Assembly (NCBI GenBank): GCA_037974335.1
Contig: CM075743.1
Span: 7,808,449 to 7,872,448, forward strand
Length of the DNA: 64,000 nucleotides
Direction of reading: 5' to 3'
Origin: Prionace glauca
Taxonomy: Eukaryota; Chordata; Chondrichthyes; Carcharhiniformes; Carcharhinidae
Positions 1 through 15,000 of the stretch are shown here, piece by piece (the first letter of the stretch is position 1; each line of letters begins with the position of its first letter). The notes under the pieces are model-generated. The model had not been told where the DNA came from. It worked only from the letters and a program-made list of their open reading frames with translations, and made no database searches. Both the position numbers and the translations under genes were made by a program.

Positions 1-52
1 GAAGGTAAAGAGCCCCCAGCGAATCACATTCCAGATAATGAAACTGAGCAAA
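1..52 (-). CDS. Gene A exon 7: transmembrane segment, cut by window edge
   Basis: Starts after acceptor TTTCTTCCAG in phase 2 and encodes LLSFIIWNVIRWGLFTF before the window ends. It contains the Asn-x-x-Arg motif. The last residue is Phe where genes B and C have Leu. Confidence 0.8.
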
Positions 53-3000
53 CTGGAAGAAATACAGAATGATTTGAAGGGAATGAGGCAGCTTCATGTT
101 TGAAACATTAATCTCCTCTTTACACTCTGACCTATTGTAGCAGCACCGCACAGACAAGGCACGTTAGCTGAAGCAATCAACTAGAGTTTCACTGACCAAG
201 TTCATGATGATTAGATACAGATCAATTGGAGCTGGTTTCATTAAATTTCCTCAGTACATCTGTAATGCTGAGTAAGATCTTAGAAGTAAGAATGTTATGA
301 ATTGACTGGTCACTGGGACAGCAACATTGTCTGGTGCAATATAACAATGGTGAGATATCTGTTCAGTGAGTAAGAAACTTCCAATAACATCATCCCACAC
401 TGTTCCAAAATAGAATCATATTCCACTCAATATTAACTCTGCTCCTCTCTCCACAGATGCTGCCGGACATGCTGAGATTTTCCAGCACTTTCTGTTTTTA
501 TCACCCCACAATTCTGTAGTGCACCTCCTAACAGGAAATTCGGAACCATCCAAAAGCAGACGGCATTTAACCCTCTCAGTCTGGGAACAATGCGTTAAAC
601 TGGACAACTGAGAAGGAGAAGATGACAGTGAGTGCAATGTTGCTGTCAGCGATACTCCAGAACACACAGGGTTAAGGAAATCTGGCATTGCTGGAGTGTG
701 ACAAGCACAACTCCATGAGATTGGGTTCATGATGAAGTGTTTAACATGAATAATGAAAACTGCACCATTGAAGATGTGGCAAACAGAAAAAGCTCACTTA
801 GTCTGAATTTCCATTGACAGAAACAGCAACTTTGTTTGGAAGCTAACACGATAGCACCATGCAAACACAGCTAGCATTTCCATTGAAGTAAATTGTTGTA
901 AATCTTTATGCCAAAATTGATAATCATTGATTCTGATTGGAAAGCAATGCTAATGGGAACACCAGCGATGAGAACACTGTACCTTTCACTGACAGGTGTA
1001 GATCCTGAAGACATGACTGAAGTTGTGGGTGATTTTGTTGTGAAAACTTCACAAGTATATTCAGCTCCTATCGAGACATGAGGATAATGTTCAGATTCAT
1101 CTGATTAAGTCAACCAAGAGAGCCCTCTTCCCAAATGGAACCTCAGGACTTGGTTGGGAGAATGGATTTGGGAGAATTCTTTTCCTTCTAATCCTCCCCT
1201 GTGTGGTAGTGAGGAAAGGGCCTCGTTTATACTCAATATTTGTATTTTGTTCCTTTGCCTGGGCATTGATCTTACAGTTATTAGTAAGGACCGAGGTTGG
1301 TAATTCAGATATCGCCTGCTCTGCCTTCTTGAAACAGAAAGGAAACTTATTAAGAGAGCTGGACTCTGCCACCACTGGACAATCTGTTCCTGGGGGCACA
1401 GCAAACATTATAATAATGTCTTGGAGGTCAGCTCTGCAACGTAAAAACCGAGTGAAATTACTCCTGCTGCTGAGTGGAGAGGCGGTTAATGTTTGATGCA
1501 GTTTCGCTGTTTAAGGAAACTTTCTGTTAAAATAATAGACAAATGTCATGTGAATACATCCACCAGTCTCCGGCTATTATTGACAATGGCTGTTTCCTCT
1601 GTCTAGAGGACAGTTTTCTGATCTTACATCAGTGACAGGAAACAATCGCTCATCGGCAGTGGATTTTCTGACTATTTTATGGAATTAATCCATGTTGCTG
1701 TCAGTAGAGCCTCCCCTCGACCAACGACCCCCCCCCCCCCACCTCCCCCCAAAGACCCCCCCTCCACCACCACCACAGAGAACTCCCATAATTGGGCTTG
1801 TTTCAGTGAAGAATCTGCTGCAAAACGTGAGAAGTGAGTTGCACTGATACAGAATTTTCCAGAAGCTCAGCTCAATGCAACAAGCTTCACAGGCCAATTT
1901 TCTTCACCAAATGTGTGTAGGGACAAACTGCTGCTTTTACAGAGAATTACTGTGTCGGCTCACTGTGAACAAGAGAGGAGGTATCGGCTGCTTTAAAAGA
2001 ATATTTAACGTTTCAGTGTTAAAAACCTTTCACCTCGAGTGTCAATAGAATTCAACTCTTCAACACTCTCTCCTTGACATCTTTCCCAAGCTGGGAGACT
2101 TTAGAAGTTCCATTTAGAAATAGGCATGTGGCTTTCTAAACTTTCAGTGAATCAAGCTTCCTTTTGATTTTATGGGGTGACTGGAATGTCTACAATATTT
2201 TATGATTTCATTTCCATCAAAAATGCAGATCTTCAGGGATCAGATAGAACCAGTTCCAGTTGCTGAGAGACTGAACCAACTTTGGCTGTAAGCAGTTTGG
2301 ATAAACATTCTTAAAAATTCAGTTTATATTGGTGTTTTATAGTGACACTTACCAACACTGCTGATTTGTGTCACATAACTACAGTCTTTCTCTGATCTGT
2401 TGATCACTGACACTGAAACCATTTCACTGGATTTGTCTCCCTGGTTATTTGAGGCTGTGCAGTAATATTGATGATGTTGCTGTGTGAAGGATTGACAATG
2501 TAGATCCAGTTTATTGGTGTCAGAGAGCTTTGAATCTTCAGACGGGGTCTTTTCATACCATGTGTACTGAATGGGAAGTGATCCCTGGACAGACTCACAG
2601 GAGACGGACACTGAGCCCCCAGAACATGAGGCATTTGGTGGTGATAGAAATCTAAGTTCAGGAACAGAGACGGGTTCTGTGGGAAAGAAACATTCAGATA
2701 TTGAGTGAACATCTAAAAATCAAAAGTTCCCAACTTAACCACTTCTACATCTCATTCAGAGTCCATCATGTTGCAATCTCACCAACACATTCAGGTCTCC
2801 ATATCCCTCCATCCTGCAGGCATCCTGAATGACAATGTCTGCCATTAGGCAATGATGTTTCAGATCAGGATAGAAGCAATGATGCTGTGAATGAGTTAAC
2901 ATAAAAATTATGGGAAACAATTTCTCTCAGTAACTAGCCTTCAATGCTGTCTAATTGTTTGCGTCTCAAATGTGAATTAGTTGGAGGGAATCTTAGGAAA

Positions 3001-6000
3001 CTACACCCAAAAAAAGGGATCAGTGCTTGGGCCCCATAAGTTCGCAATCTACATCAATTATTTGGATGAGGGAACCAAATGTAATATATTGAAGTTTGTT
3101 GATCACACAAAACATCATGGGAATGTGAGTGATGAGAAGGAAGTTAAGAGGCTTCAAGGTGGATTAGAAAAGTTGAGCGAGTGGGCAAATACACAGCAGG
3201 GGCAGTATAATGTGGATAAATGTGAAGTTACCCACTTCAGACAGAGAAACAGAATGACACAGTGTTATGCAAAGTTTGATAGATTGGGAAATTGACACCT
3301 GGGAGTCCTTGTACGCCAGTCAATGAAAACAAGCCTGTAGGAACAGCAAGCAGCAAGGAAGGCAAATGGACTGTTGGCCTTCATGACTTGAGTACAGGAG
3401 AAAGGATGTCTTACTGCACCTATATAGGGCCTTGCTAAGACCACATTGGGAGTACTGTGTGCAGGTTCAATATATTTATCTAAGATAATATACATACTTT
3501 CCATAGAGGGAGTGCAGTGAAGGCTCACCAGGCTGATTCTTGGGATGGCAGGATTGTCTTATGAGGAGAGATTGGGTCAACGAGGCCTAGTTCACTGGAA
3601 TTTAGAGGAATGTGAAAGAATCTAATTGAGAGGGATAAAATTCTTCCAGGGCTGGACAGACCCAGGGGATGCAGGGATAATGTTTCCTCTGGCTGAAGGG
3701 TCTACAGAAAGGGGTCATAGGCTCAGGATATAGGGTAGACCATTTAGGACTAAGATGAGGAAGGGAGGTGGTCTCCTAGTGGTATTATCTCTAGCTATTA
3801 ATCCAGAAGCTCAGTTAATGTTCTGGGGACCCGGGTTCAAATCCTGCCACGGCAGATGGTAGAATTTGAATTCAATTAAAAAAACCTGGAATTAAGAATC
3901 TAAAGATGACTGTGAAACCATTGTCAATTGTCAGGAAAACCCATCTGGTTCACTAATGTTCTTTAGGGAAGGAAATCTGCCGTCCTTACCTGGTCTGGCC
4001 TACACGTAACTCCAGAACCACAGCAATGTGGTTGATTCTTAACTGCCCTCCAAGGGCAACTAGGAAAGGGCAATAAATGCTAGCCAATCAGCGATGCCCA
4101 TGTCCCATAAATGAATAAAAAAAACTTCTTCACGCAGAAGGTGGTGTACCTATGGAATTCTTTACCACGGAAAGTGTGGAGGCCAAGTCACAGAAAATAT
4201 TTAAGAAGAAAATAGATTTTTGGACTCTAAAGGGTTCAAGGGTTATGAGGAGAGCATGGGAGGATAGTGCTAAGATAGAGGACCAGCCATGATCATGTTG
4301 AATGGCAGTGGCTCGAAGGGCCAAATGATCTAATCATGCTTCTATTTTCCTAATTATCTATGTAACTTCAATAAGTTTGTTCAACGTGATCTGAACACGA
4401 TTTAATGGTGTTTACTGTGCTGGATTCCCTGGAGCCAATCCCAGTCCTCTGCTGTAGCTTTTTAAATGGTAGTTTCTAACATCTTCCCTAGGGCAGATAT
4501 AAATTAATTACCCTGCAGTTTCCCACTTTGATTGCCTCCCTCCATCTTCTAATCTAATGGGAGCTTCCTCAAACTTAGGGGTGTTTTGGAGAATTAAAAC
4601 CAACTACCTCACTTGCCGCTTTTTCTAAGACCCTGGAATGAAGTCCATCAGGATCCAGGCACTTGTCAGCCAGTAGCTCCAATCATTCCCTCAGTACCGT
4701 GTCCCTGATGATTTTCCAGAGTTCCTCCCTCTCTATAGTTTGGGAATGTTGCAATTCAGTTTCAGAAATATGGACAGACCACAATTGGGTTTGTGTCAGT
4801 TTCCCTGACCTCTGCCCTCTAGCTGCCAGACTCAGAATTTCAGAGCTGTCATGTTTTGTCACAGATAAAACGTGCTCTTGCATGATTCGGTGTGAAAATC
4901 AGGGGCTGGGGCCTATTCCGCCCGCGAGGCTGGCAGCAGAGCGCCGAGTAGGCCACTGTGCATGCACTGGTCTATCAGAGCGGAGATCGGCACATGCACA
5001 GTGTGTCCCCTCCCGAATGCCGGCTTCCTGATCGCTGGTCAGCCCGATCGCTGGTCAGCTCTGCAATCCATCATCGTTGTCTCTGACCCTCCCACCCCTC
5101 GATGGCTGGCATCCTGGATCTCCCACACCAGCCCCTATGTCCCCCACCGTCCCGCCCTCGGCCAGCCCCTGATCTCCCCGACCCCCTTTGGACAGTCCCG
5201 ACCCAACCCCTGATCCTGATGATCAGCCCCCATGTTCCCCCTCCCCACCCTGTCAGCCCGGATTTCCCCTCCAATAGTCTCGGCACCCATTCTCTGATAG
5301 CCATCCCTGAGAAACCCCTTCCCCTGCAGCACTGAACCCCCTTGGCCCTGATGGCCAACCCCAATCATCCTCACTCTCCCCCTCCCCAACCAATCTGGCA
5401 GAGTGGCAGCAGGTCGCCCACCGCCAGTCGGCTCCCCCGCAGTAGGACCTGCACCCAAAAGACCCCACCCCCTCTCGCCCCGCCCCTTGCAAAGTCCGAT
5501 GCCCATTGGGCAGTGCCAAAGTGTCCCTTGGGCAGTGCCAGTTTGCCCCTTTGGCAGCGGTAGAGTGTCAGGCTGGTATTATCAGGCTGGCACTGCCCAA
5601 GGGACCTCCCCTATATCTTGATGGCCTCTCTTCTGCCAACAGGAGTGGGCCACTTGTTCCCTGTTAATGGAGAGTAGTAGTAAACGCTGCTGGAGGGGAC
5701 CTCTTCCAGTGTGGTGGGGGGGTGGGGGGCGGCAGATGTCAGCGGGCATGGGGACTTTATTCCCCAGGCCCGCTAATCATATGGAAATTGAGATTTCTGG
5801 CGTGGAGCTGATTATGTTAAAACACGTAGTCTCTGAGATGTGCGGAGGCCGTGACACCCAGCAGGAAGCTCGCAAAATGGTCTCCGCTGACGGGTCCCGG
5901 CCCGCTGCGCTACGAGAGCCCCACCCCCCAATCTTCGCATGTATAATTCTAGCCATTGATCTGACATTTCAGGTGCGAGCAATAAGGACAATCACTGTGA

Positions 6001-9000
6001 AACGCACCGTTAGATATTTGTAGTTTTACGTTATACAATGGATCGCGGCCGTATGTTTCAATTCCACAGCTGTACCATCCTGCATCTCCTGAGCGAAGAT
6101 CCTTCATTGTGACAACAAATACTCCTCGTGTCTTGTTATCTGTGATTGATGTTCTGCCATTTTGCCAATTTGTCGCTGCTACAACATCACACTGCTGAGT
6201 CCAGCCGTGACACCAATATTTCACCTTTGACCGGTACTCTGCCCCGTAGTGACAATCGATTGTGATCGCTCTTCCCACAATTCCTCTTATTTCCCTTTCT
6301 GCCCATAATGCACCTGAGGAGACAACATTTCAGGAATTGAACTGAGAATAATTGCTTCATTCAAACACATACATTCTAATGAGTTAAATTCCACCTGAAA
6401 GTAATCCTGAATATGGAAATTTATCATCTTTTGTGTGTGTGTTTGGGGGGGGGGGGGTGATCTGACCACAAAAGTTTTAAATCAGGAGAAATTCACACCA
6501 TTTTTTGGGGGGACTTAAACATCAAGGGATGTGGGGGGGGTGAGGGGCCCGAATCTCCCAACCCACTGCTTGTGTAGCACAGCAGGCTGGGAGACATTAG
6601 CAGAGGCCCTTTCTCAGGCTTCTCGCTGGGCAGCCGGGCCTCTGCGGGTCTCCCAGCCCACGTTTCTCAGCGCAAACAGATTGGTGTTGAAAATCAGGGT
6701 GGCATCAATTTACATGCGTTACCATAACTTTGCATATAATTAGCGAATCCGTCATTAAATTCTCCACCCTCCCGTTAACATCTCCCCCTTCTCCGGTGTG
6801 ACATCACGCTGGCGGGGTTTACAACTGCTCAATAAAAAGTTAGGATCTGGCGTGAAAGTGCTGAAGTAAAGTTAAACTTTATTTATTAGTCACAAGTAGG
6901 CTTACTTTCACACTGCATTGAAGTTACTGTGAAAATCCCTCAGTCGCCACACACCAGCACCAATTTGGGAACACTGAGGGAGAATTTAGCATGACCAGTG
7001 CACTGTTTTTGCACATTTTTGGACTGAGGAGCAAGGAGGTAAGTGCGATGGAGCTGCAGCCCCTGGAGGCAGGGGAGGGTTGGAGGCAGGGGCTGGAAAA
7101 TTTCTGGGTGGGGTGGGGAAATTCATTGAGTGCTGGAGGCGCAGTTTCCAGTCCCAGGGATATGCCTTGGTTGTGTTTGTGGAATGGAGTGGGGTGGTGG
7201 TCTTTACTAAGTGTTGGAGGGTGTGGGTGCTGCTGTTTCCAGGCACAGGGATGTTCCACTGTCACCTTGGTGGGTTGGAGGGGGCAAATTTACTCAGTGC
7301 TGGAGGTGCTGTCTCCAGTCCCTGGGATGTTCCATTGTTGTCGCTGTTGACTTAACTAAGTGCTGGATGGCGTGGGGGGAGGGGTGGGCTGCTGTTTCCA
7401 GGCACAGGGATGTTCCATTGTCTTGGCTGTGGGGTGTGTTTAGGGACTGCACTCAGTGCTGGGGTTTGGGTTAGGCAGAGCGGGAAGGGCACCGCGTGCT
7501 CCTTGAGAGCTGATCAATTCAGGCAGCTGGTGCTCCGAGCTGGGGCGCTCATGTTGACACAGACACGCACACTGCCCGTACTCCACAGTGAATAGAAACC
7601 CATCTTGTGATAATCAGGAGTCTGTCCCTGCCCCATGTGCCTGAACTGCAGCACATGGCTGGAAGGGAATGCTGCAGGAACTCACTGATAAATGTTTTGA
7701 ATTGAAAGATCCCATAGATCCTGATTGACTTGCCACTTCTCTTGCAGGCACAGCAAATTGAGACTACTGTGTATTTTCTTTTACTTTACTGAGTTCCCAC
7801 ACAACTTAAATTATCAACAGACAAGGAATATTTAAAAGTGAAAAGGAAACAACATTAATTTGTAACTTATCACTATTTCAGTTCCAAATAAACAACATTC
7901 CTCTGACAGACTTAATGGCCACTTTAAATATGGTTAGCAACTATAAATCTACTTGCTAAATGACTTCCGTTTGACCATAGAGACTAGCCTGGCACCCTGG
8001 CACTGCACACTGGACACTTTGGCACTGGCCAATGGGCACAGGGCAGTTACAGGGGTGTGCAACCTGAGGGGGCCTGGCATATTATGGGGGTTGGGCCAGA
8101 CCAATCAATGGTGAGGGGGGAGGGAACTGCTACTCATTCTGCTTCGTGATCATTGGGGTAGGGAAGGGCAGGGCAATCAGGGAGGGGGAGAGAGGAGGAG
8201 TCTACTGCCACTCTGCCTTGCGATCAGTGGAGGGAGGGAGAGGGATTCAGACAAGGCAGGGAGGGAGATCACATGGTTGATTGATTCCTGCAGGCTGGGG
8301 TGTTCTCTGGCTGAGAACAGTAGACAAACAGACCTCTCTACTCTTGGAGCAGAGGGACCTGCACATGCACAGTGGTGCCCCCTGCTGCTCTCAGCCAATC
8401 TTCTGGTTATTAAAGCCTCGGTCCCACAACCTACAGGCCAGTCACAATTTTTGCTGGTTTTATCACTGTGTGCAGTGTACAAGATCGCAGATTTGGACTC
8501 TCCCACAAAATGGATCAGAAACTCGAATTTTCACATAGGCCCTGGATTTAAAATATTTTTTGTAAGTTTGCCCCCATAGTTTCAAAGTAACACATAACAA
8601 GTTTATTCCAGGAGACCTTGCCTGCATAGAGTACAAACTGAAATTAAAACACCAGCCTTTGCAACACCCTGATGACATCACCATCAAGTCATGCGACCAG
8701 CTCTTAATGCAATTATGTAACCAATCAAATATATATGTATAGGCGAAAATAAAAAAAAAATCAACCATATTGTTTGGATAAAATAACACTTACCTTGGTG
8801 TCCATCTTGTATCTCATAACTGCAATTCTCCCCTGATCTGTGGATCACTGACACTGTAACCATTTCACTGGATTTTTCTCCCTGGTTATTTGAGGCTGTG
8901 CAGTAATATTGATGATGTTGCTGTGTGAAGGATTGACAATGTAGATCCAGTTTATTGGTGTCAGAGATCTTTGAATCTTCAGACGGGGTCTTTTCATACC

Positions 9001-12000
9001 ATGTGTACTGAATGGGAAGTGATCCCCGGACAGACTCACAGGAGACGGACACTGAGCCCCCAGAACACGAGGCATTTGGTGGTGTCAAAAATTGAAGCAC
9101 AGGAACAGAGACGGGTTCTGTAGGAAGGAAACAATCATTCAGATACTGAGTGAACATCCAGACATCAAACACCATTTTGTTTTCTCCTTCAGTGTCTCAG
9201 CCAGGGGTCGCCATGTTGTATTCTGACATCTCCATGGAGGTGGGTGTTTAATCAGGGTTTGGGAATGGGACGTGGGAGAGAGCCTGGGCCCAGACACCAC
9301 ACGTTGCACTTTAGGAATGTCCATTGCTATCTCCAATGCTCCAGCCAATTAAAGGCCAGAGACTGATGTGACCATCCAATCAGGGAGAGTGGGTGGGGTC
9401 CTGGTGATGGAGGGTCTCACCTGGCTGAGGTGGGAGTTGCTGATCTGAGAATGGAGGCAGTGAGGGGCAAGCCCAGGTCAGTTTACTTTATCCTTGAATA
9501 TCCCACAGCTGCCTGACTCTGATCCTGACCGGACAATGTGACCTGTCTGCATTGCTAACTGAAAACCCCAGTTGGCATGGCAACGAGATCTTATGAGGCC
9601 CCATTGGGAAATTTCTTCCTTGTGTCGACTGTCCACGCAGTTACTTTTGAATGTAAGTCAACGATGATCAGAATTGTGTGAGTTTTTATTGTTGCACCTT
9701 CCTGTACAATAAAAAATTTGTACTTATTTAGTAAATCTGCTGAAATGGGCAGTTTTCCAATAAAGTTATTAAAACTCAAAACCAAAGATCATCAATTTCC
9801 TGTAAAGGTAATTTCAACAGAACGGAAAGTGTTTCCTGTAGAAACTAAAGGAAATATTTCTGACTGAGTTCTTCGCAATCAGCATGTAAACAGTTAAAGC
9901 TCTTAAACCGAATTGGCACATTCATCCTTTTAAATTTCCAAAGCTGTTACAATCAATTATGTGAGAAAAAGAGGGTTGTACATCCACCCTTACTCATGTG
10001 GTCACAGCAAACCCATACCATTAGTATTTGTCTAACTTTCTGATGAGACGTGAGTTGTGTTGTCCTGGAACGGAACTATGGACGGAATTTTCTGACTGCT
10101 CACACCAGTAGGATTTTCCCATCCCACTGCATTTGGAACATGGCGGTAAGATCGCACCCTCTGTGCCTGGAACTCTCTCTATTGAGATGAGGAAGTACAT
10201 ATTTTAGGCTGTGGGTTGGAAGAAGGTTTGTGTACAGCACAGGAAACAGGTGTTGTAAACTCAGTCACTTATCACATATGTCGAATGAGATTTTGTGGTA
10301 GGTTTGTCCAGGTTTACTTTGTTCACTATAGTTATTCTTAATAACTATTGTTCGTTGCTGCTTAATATTCTCGAACAATATATAGGGCCCTGCTCTGAGC
10401 TGATCACTGCTGGGGTCATGAGGCAGCCGATGGGTTTTGAATGTAAGTCAATGATGATCAGAATTGTATGAGTTTTTATTGCTTCGCCTTCCCGTACGAT
10501 AAAAACTCTACATCTATTTACCAAATGTCGAAGCACCTTCTGAAATGGGCAGTTTTTCCATAAAATTAATAAAACCCAAAACCAGAGACCATCAGCTTCC
10601 TGTTAACTGAATTTCGAAGAGCAGGATGGGTTCAAACTACTTTGCTGATCTACTTTCAATCCGAAATTAATTCATCTGACACAGAATATTAGCAAGTGTT
10701 TATTTTTCCTGGGATAATCAGGAGATAAATGCAAAATATTGCAGATGCTGAAAACTGAAAAAAAAAACAGAAAAGTGCGGGAAAATCTCTGCAGGTCTGA
10801 CAGCATCTGTGGAGCGAGAATAGAGCCAACATTTCGAGCCTAGATGACCTATCGTCAGCTCTGACCAAGGGTCACCCAGACTCGAAACATTGGCACTATT
10901 CTCTCTCCACGTGCTATCAGAGCTGCTGAGATTTTCCAGCTTCATTCTTGTAACAATCAGGGGATTTGCTATAAGCACTGTCAAATGTGACATCTTCAAA
11001 CCAGCTTTCCAAAGAGAGAAGCAGCACATCGATCGACAGACAGCAGAAACATAAACTGATCTTGGACAGTGAAAATAGATTGTCAGTCAGTCAATCTGTC
11101 GCACTGTCAAACCGCACAGCAGACAGAACCTTTCTACAATATGTTTAATTTCAGCAATACAGAGGAAACATCTTCCCATTCATGAGCAGGAGTTACTACA
11201 CCTGCATGGGTTAGCACTGCTTCTCCACAGTGCCAGGGATCCCAGGTTTGATTCTGGCCTTGGATCACTGTCTGTATGGAATTTGCACATTCTCTCCGCG
11301 TCTTGCCTGGGTTTCCCCCGGGTGCTGCGTTTTCCTCGTTAGTGTGTGCTTAAACTGGACCAGATGCTGGGCAACACGACTGCTCACTGACTATCACTGA
11401 TTGCTGTGCAGACGCATGGATTTGGGCCAGTGTCTGTGGGAGTTTGCGCATTCTCCCCGTGCTTGCGTGGGTTTTCTCCGGGTGCTCCGGTTTCCTCCCA
11501 CACCCCAAAGATGTGCTATTCGGCATATTGGAAGTAATAAATTGTCCCTAAATTAGTTTCCCTCAATGTGGATTGCCATAAAAACAATAGATAGGGGTCA
11601 TGGGTGGAGAGGGGGACTGGTAATATTGAAATGGTGGCGCGGGCTCGTTGGGCCGAAGGGCCTGTTATCTGGGCTGTTTTTGTTCTGCTTTGTTCTTTGA
11701 TCCAAAGGTTAGGTTGATTGGCCAAGCTAAATTGACCATAGTATCAGGGGATTCGCAAGGTAAATGTGTGGGGCTATAGGGATAGGAGGTGGGATTATGG
11801 TTGTTACAGACGCGACGGGCCAAATGGGCTCCTTCTGTATTGTAGGGATTCTATGAGGATTTATGATGACTTTCACCTCCTCCCTTCCCACTGTCCAGGG
11901 GCTGCTCATCTGAGAATCATTCCTAATCAGTTACCTCTGGTGAGTATCTAGAATCTTCAGTTTGGAAATCAAGAATGGGAAATTTATTTACAATAAATGA

Positions 12001-15000
12001 TCAAGTATTATCTTTTCTTTAGAGTTAAAATTTAACGTTTCAATGATGCCAACATGAATTCAGAATCTAATCTGACAATTCCATCACTGAGGAAAGGAGT
12101 AAATGAGAATGAAAAATCAACACCCAAAAATCAAAATAAAGGCTCTTAAAATCAAAACATTACCCATGAACAAATCTCAAGAAGCCCCTGTGAAAATAGC
12201 GATGATTTTGACTCTGATCTGGAGGTTTGCTCGGGATAGTGAGTGGGATTTTCACCGAGTCATTTTAAGTTAAGCAAAGTTAAAAAAAAGTCCTCCTCAT
12301 CCACCCTGCCACCCTCCATGTCCTCTCATGAAGCAAATGCCCCTTTACCCACACCCAGTCAAAGCTCTGCCCCTTTGCCCAATCCCAGTGTCCCCAATGC
12401 CCCTTCCATCCAAGCTCTTCCCACCCATCCACATTTTTTGTGGGCTGTGAGGGGTGACGGATGGAGGGCCCTTGGATTTTCCTGGGTCAAAATCCCATGA
12501 CATGAGGGGGACATTTTGAACAGTCTGTCACCACACTGCATGGCACAGTTGTTAGCATTGCTGCCTCACAGTCCCAGAGACCTGGGTTTGATTCCTGGCT
12601 TGCGTCACTGTCTGTGTGGAGTTTGCACATTCTCCCCGTGTCTGCATGGATTTCCTCCGGGTGCTCTGGTTTCTCCTGACAGTCCAAAAGATGTGCTAGT
12701 TAGGTGCATTGGCCATGAGAATTTATCGCTCAGTGTGGGTGACTTGGTGCCGAAGTGTGGTGACTAGGGGAATTTCACAGAAACATCATTACAGTGTTAA
12801 TGTAAGCCTACTTGTGACTAATAAATAAACTTTTTTTTAAAACTTTGACTCTGCATGCATATCTTCTTGTGCCGACTGGCCTGTATCCAGTCCACAACCA
12901 ACACCCCCACCCCTGTCCCCCGCAGCAATGATGATCCGATGGTCAAAAATAAGGTAGGAGGAGAGGTAATAAGCCGTGGATAACGAAGGAGGTGAAGGAA
13001 AGTGTTAAACTAAAAGCGGAGGAATTTAGAGTAGCGAAGAGTAGTGGGCGAGAAGAGGATTGGGAGAGTTTAAATGTCAACAAAGATTGACAAAGAAGTT
13101 GATAAAAAAGGGTAGGAGAAACTATGAAGCTGGGCTAGTGCTTAATATAAAAAAGGATAGCAAGAGTTTTTATAAATATATAAAAAGGAAGAGGCTGGCT
13201 AGGGTGAACGTTGGTCCTTTAGAGGATGAGAAAGGGGAGCTAGGGGATGGGGATATGGCTAAGATATTGAATAACTTTTTTGTTTCTGTCTTCACGGAGG
13301 ACGACGTGAATAATTTGCCGGGTGTTAGCGATGGAAAGGTGGTAGGACTGGAGGGTCTTAATGATATTACTGTTACTAGAGAGGCGGTGCTCGACAGACT
13401 GGAGGAGCTGATTGTGGACAAGTCCCCAGGACCGAATGGTATGCATCCGAGGATTCTGAAAGAAATGGCGGAGGTGATAGTGGATGCCTTGGTGGTTATT
13501 TTCCAGACGTCGCTGGATTCCGGGGAAGTGCCGGATGATTGGAAAACGGCTAATGTTACGCCGTTGTTTAAGAAGGGTGCCAGGCAAAAGGCGGGAAATT
13601 ATAGGCCGGTTAGTTTAATGTCTGTGGTAGGTAAAATGTTAGAATCTGTCATTAAGGAGGAAATTGCGAGGCATCTTGAAGGGAATTGCTTGATAGAGCA
13701 GACGCAGCACGGTTTCATTAAAGGGAAGTCGTGTCCGACAAATTTACTGGAGTTCTATGAGGATGTGTCTAGGGCGGTGGATAGAGGAGAGCCGGTGGAT
13801 GTGGTCTTTCTGGATTTTCAGAAGGCGTTTGACAAAGTACCTCATAAGAAGTTATTGCAGAAGGTCGAGGGACATGGAGTTGGGGGTAGGGTGTTAGCGT
13901 GGATAGAGGATTGGTTGTCAAATAGGAGGCAGAGAGTGGGGGTCAATGGGTGCTATTCGGATTAGCGGTTGGTGACTAGTGGAGTGCCCCAAGGGTCGGT
14001 GCTGGGGCCTCAGGTTTTTACCATTTATACAGATGATCTGGAGGAGGGAACCGAGTGTAGGGTGTCGAAATTTGCTGATGACACCAAGATTGGGGGAACG
14101 GCAAATTGTGTGGAGAGTGTGGAGAGTCTGCAGAAGGATCTAGATAGGCTGGGCGAATGGGCCAGGAAATGGCAAATGGAATTTAATGTTGGCAAGTGTG
14201 AGGTGGTCCACTTTGGTAGGAAGAATGGTAGGAAGGACTATTACTTACGGGGCGAAAAACTGCAGTAGGCGACGGTGCAGAGGGACCTCAGGGTCCTTGT
14301 GCATGAGTCGCAAAAACCCAGCTTGCAAGTGCAGCAGGTGGTCAGGAAGGCGAATGGGATGCTGGCCTTCATAGCGAGGGGGATCGAATATAAAAGTAGG
14401 GAGGTCTTGCTGCAGCTGTATAGGGCATTGGTGAGGCCGCAGCTGGAGTACTGTGTGCAGTTTTGGGCGCCGCACCTGCGCAAACATATTTTGGCCTTGG
14501 AGGGAGTGCAGAGGAAGTTTACTAGGCTGATACCGGAGTTGAGGGGGTTGAGCTATGAGGAGAGGCTGAATAAACTGGGCTTGTACTCGTTAGAGTTTAG
14601 AAGAATGAGGGGAGATCTCATTGAGATGTATAAGATGATGAATGGCATGGATAGGATAGAGGTGGAGAGACTCTTCCCGCTCAAAGACAGTAGGACTAGG
14701 GGGCACAGCCTCAAGATAAAAGGGGGGCCTTTTAGAACGGAGTTGAGGAGGAACTTCTTCACTCAAAGGGTGGTGAATCTCTGGAATTCTCTGCCCATTG
14801 AAGTGGTGGAGGCTACCTCGCTAAATATTTTTAAGACGCGGGTTGATGGGTTTTTGATGAGAGGGGATTAAGGGTTATGGGGAGAGGGCGGGAAAGTGGA
14901 ACTGAGCAGCAACAGATCAGCCATGATCTTATTGAATGGCGGGGCAGGCTCGAAGGGCTAGATGGCCTACTCCTGCTCCTATTTCTTATGTTCTTATCTC

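Noticed and set aside
5071-5621. Overlapping Pro/Gly-rich open frames on both strands
   Set aside because: They lie in the GC-rich inserted block and reflect base composition; frames differ between strands with no domain.
7131-7470. CRISPR-like array
   Set aside because: Units are imperfect and uneven, without spacers, in a vertebrate genome.
6924-7595. Several open frames with repeated FPGTGMFHC-like words
   Set aside because: Produced by the degenerate minisatellite and the SINE tail.
13060-13965. Possible intact protein of 301 codons
   Set aside because: It is part of a truncated LINE with stops; not a host gene.
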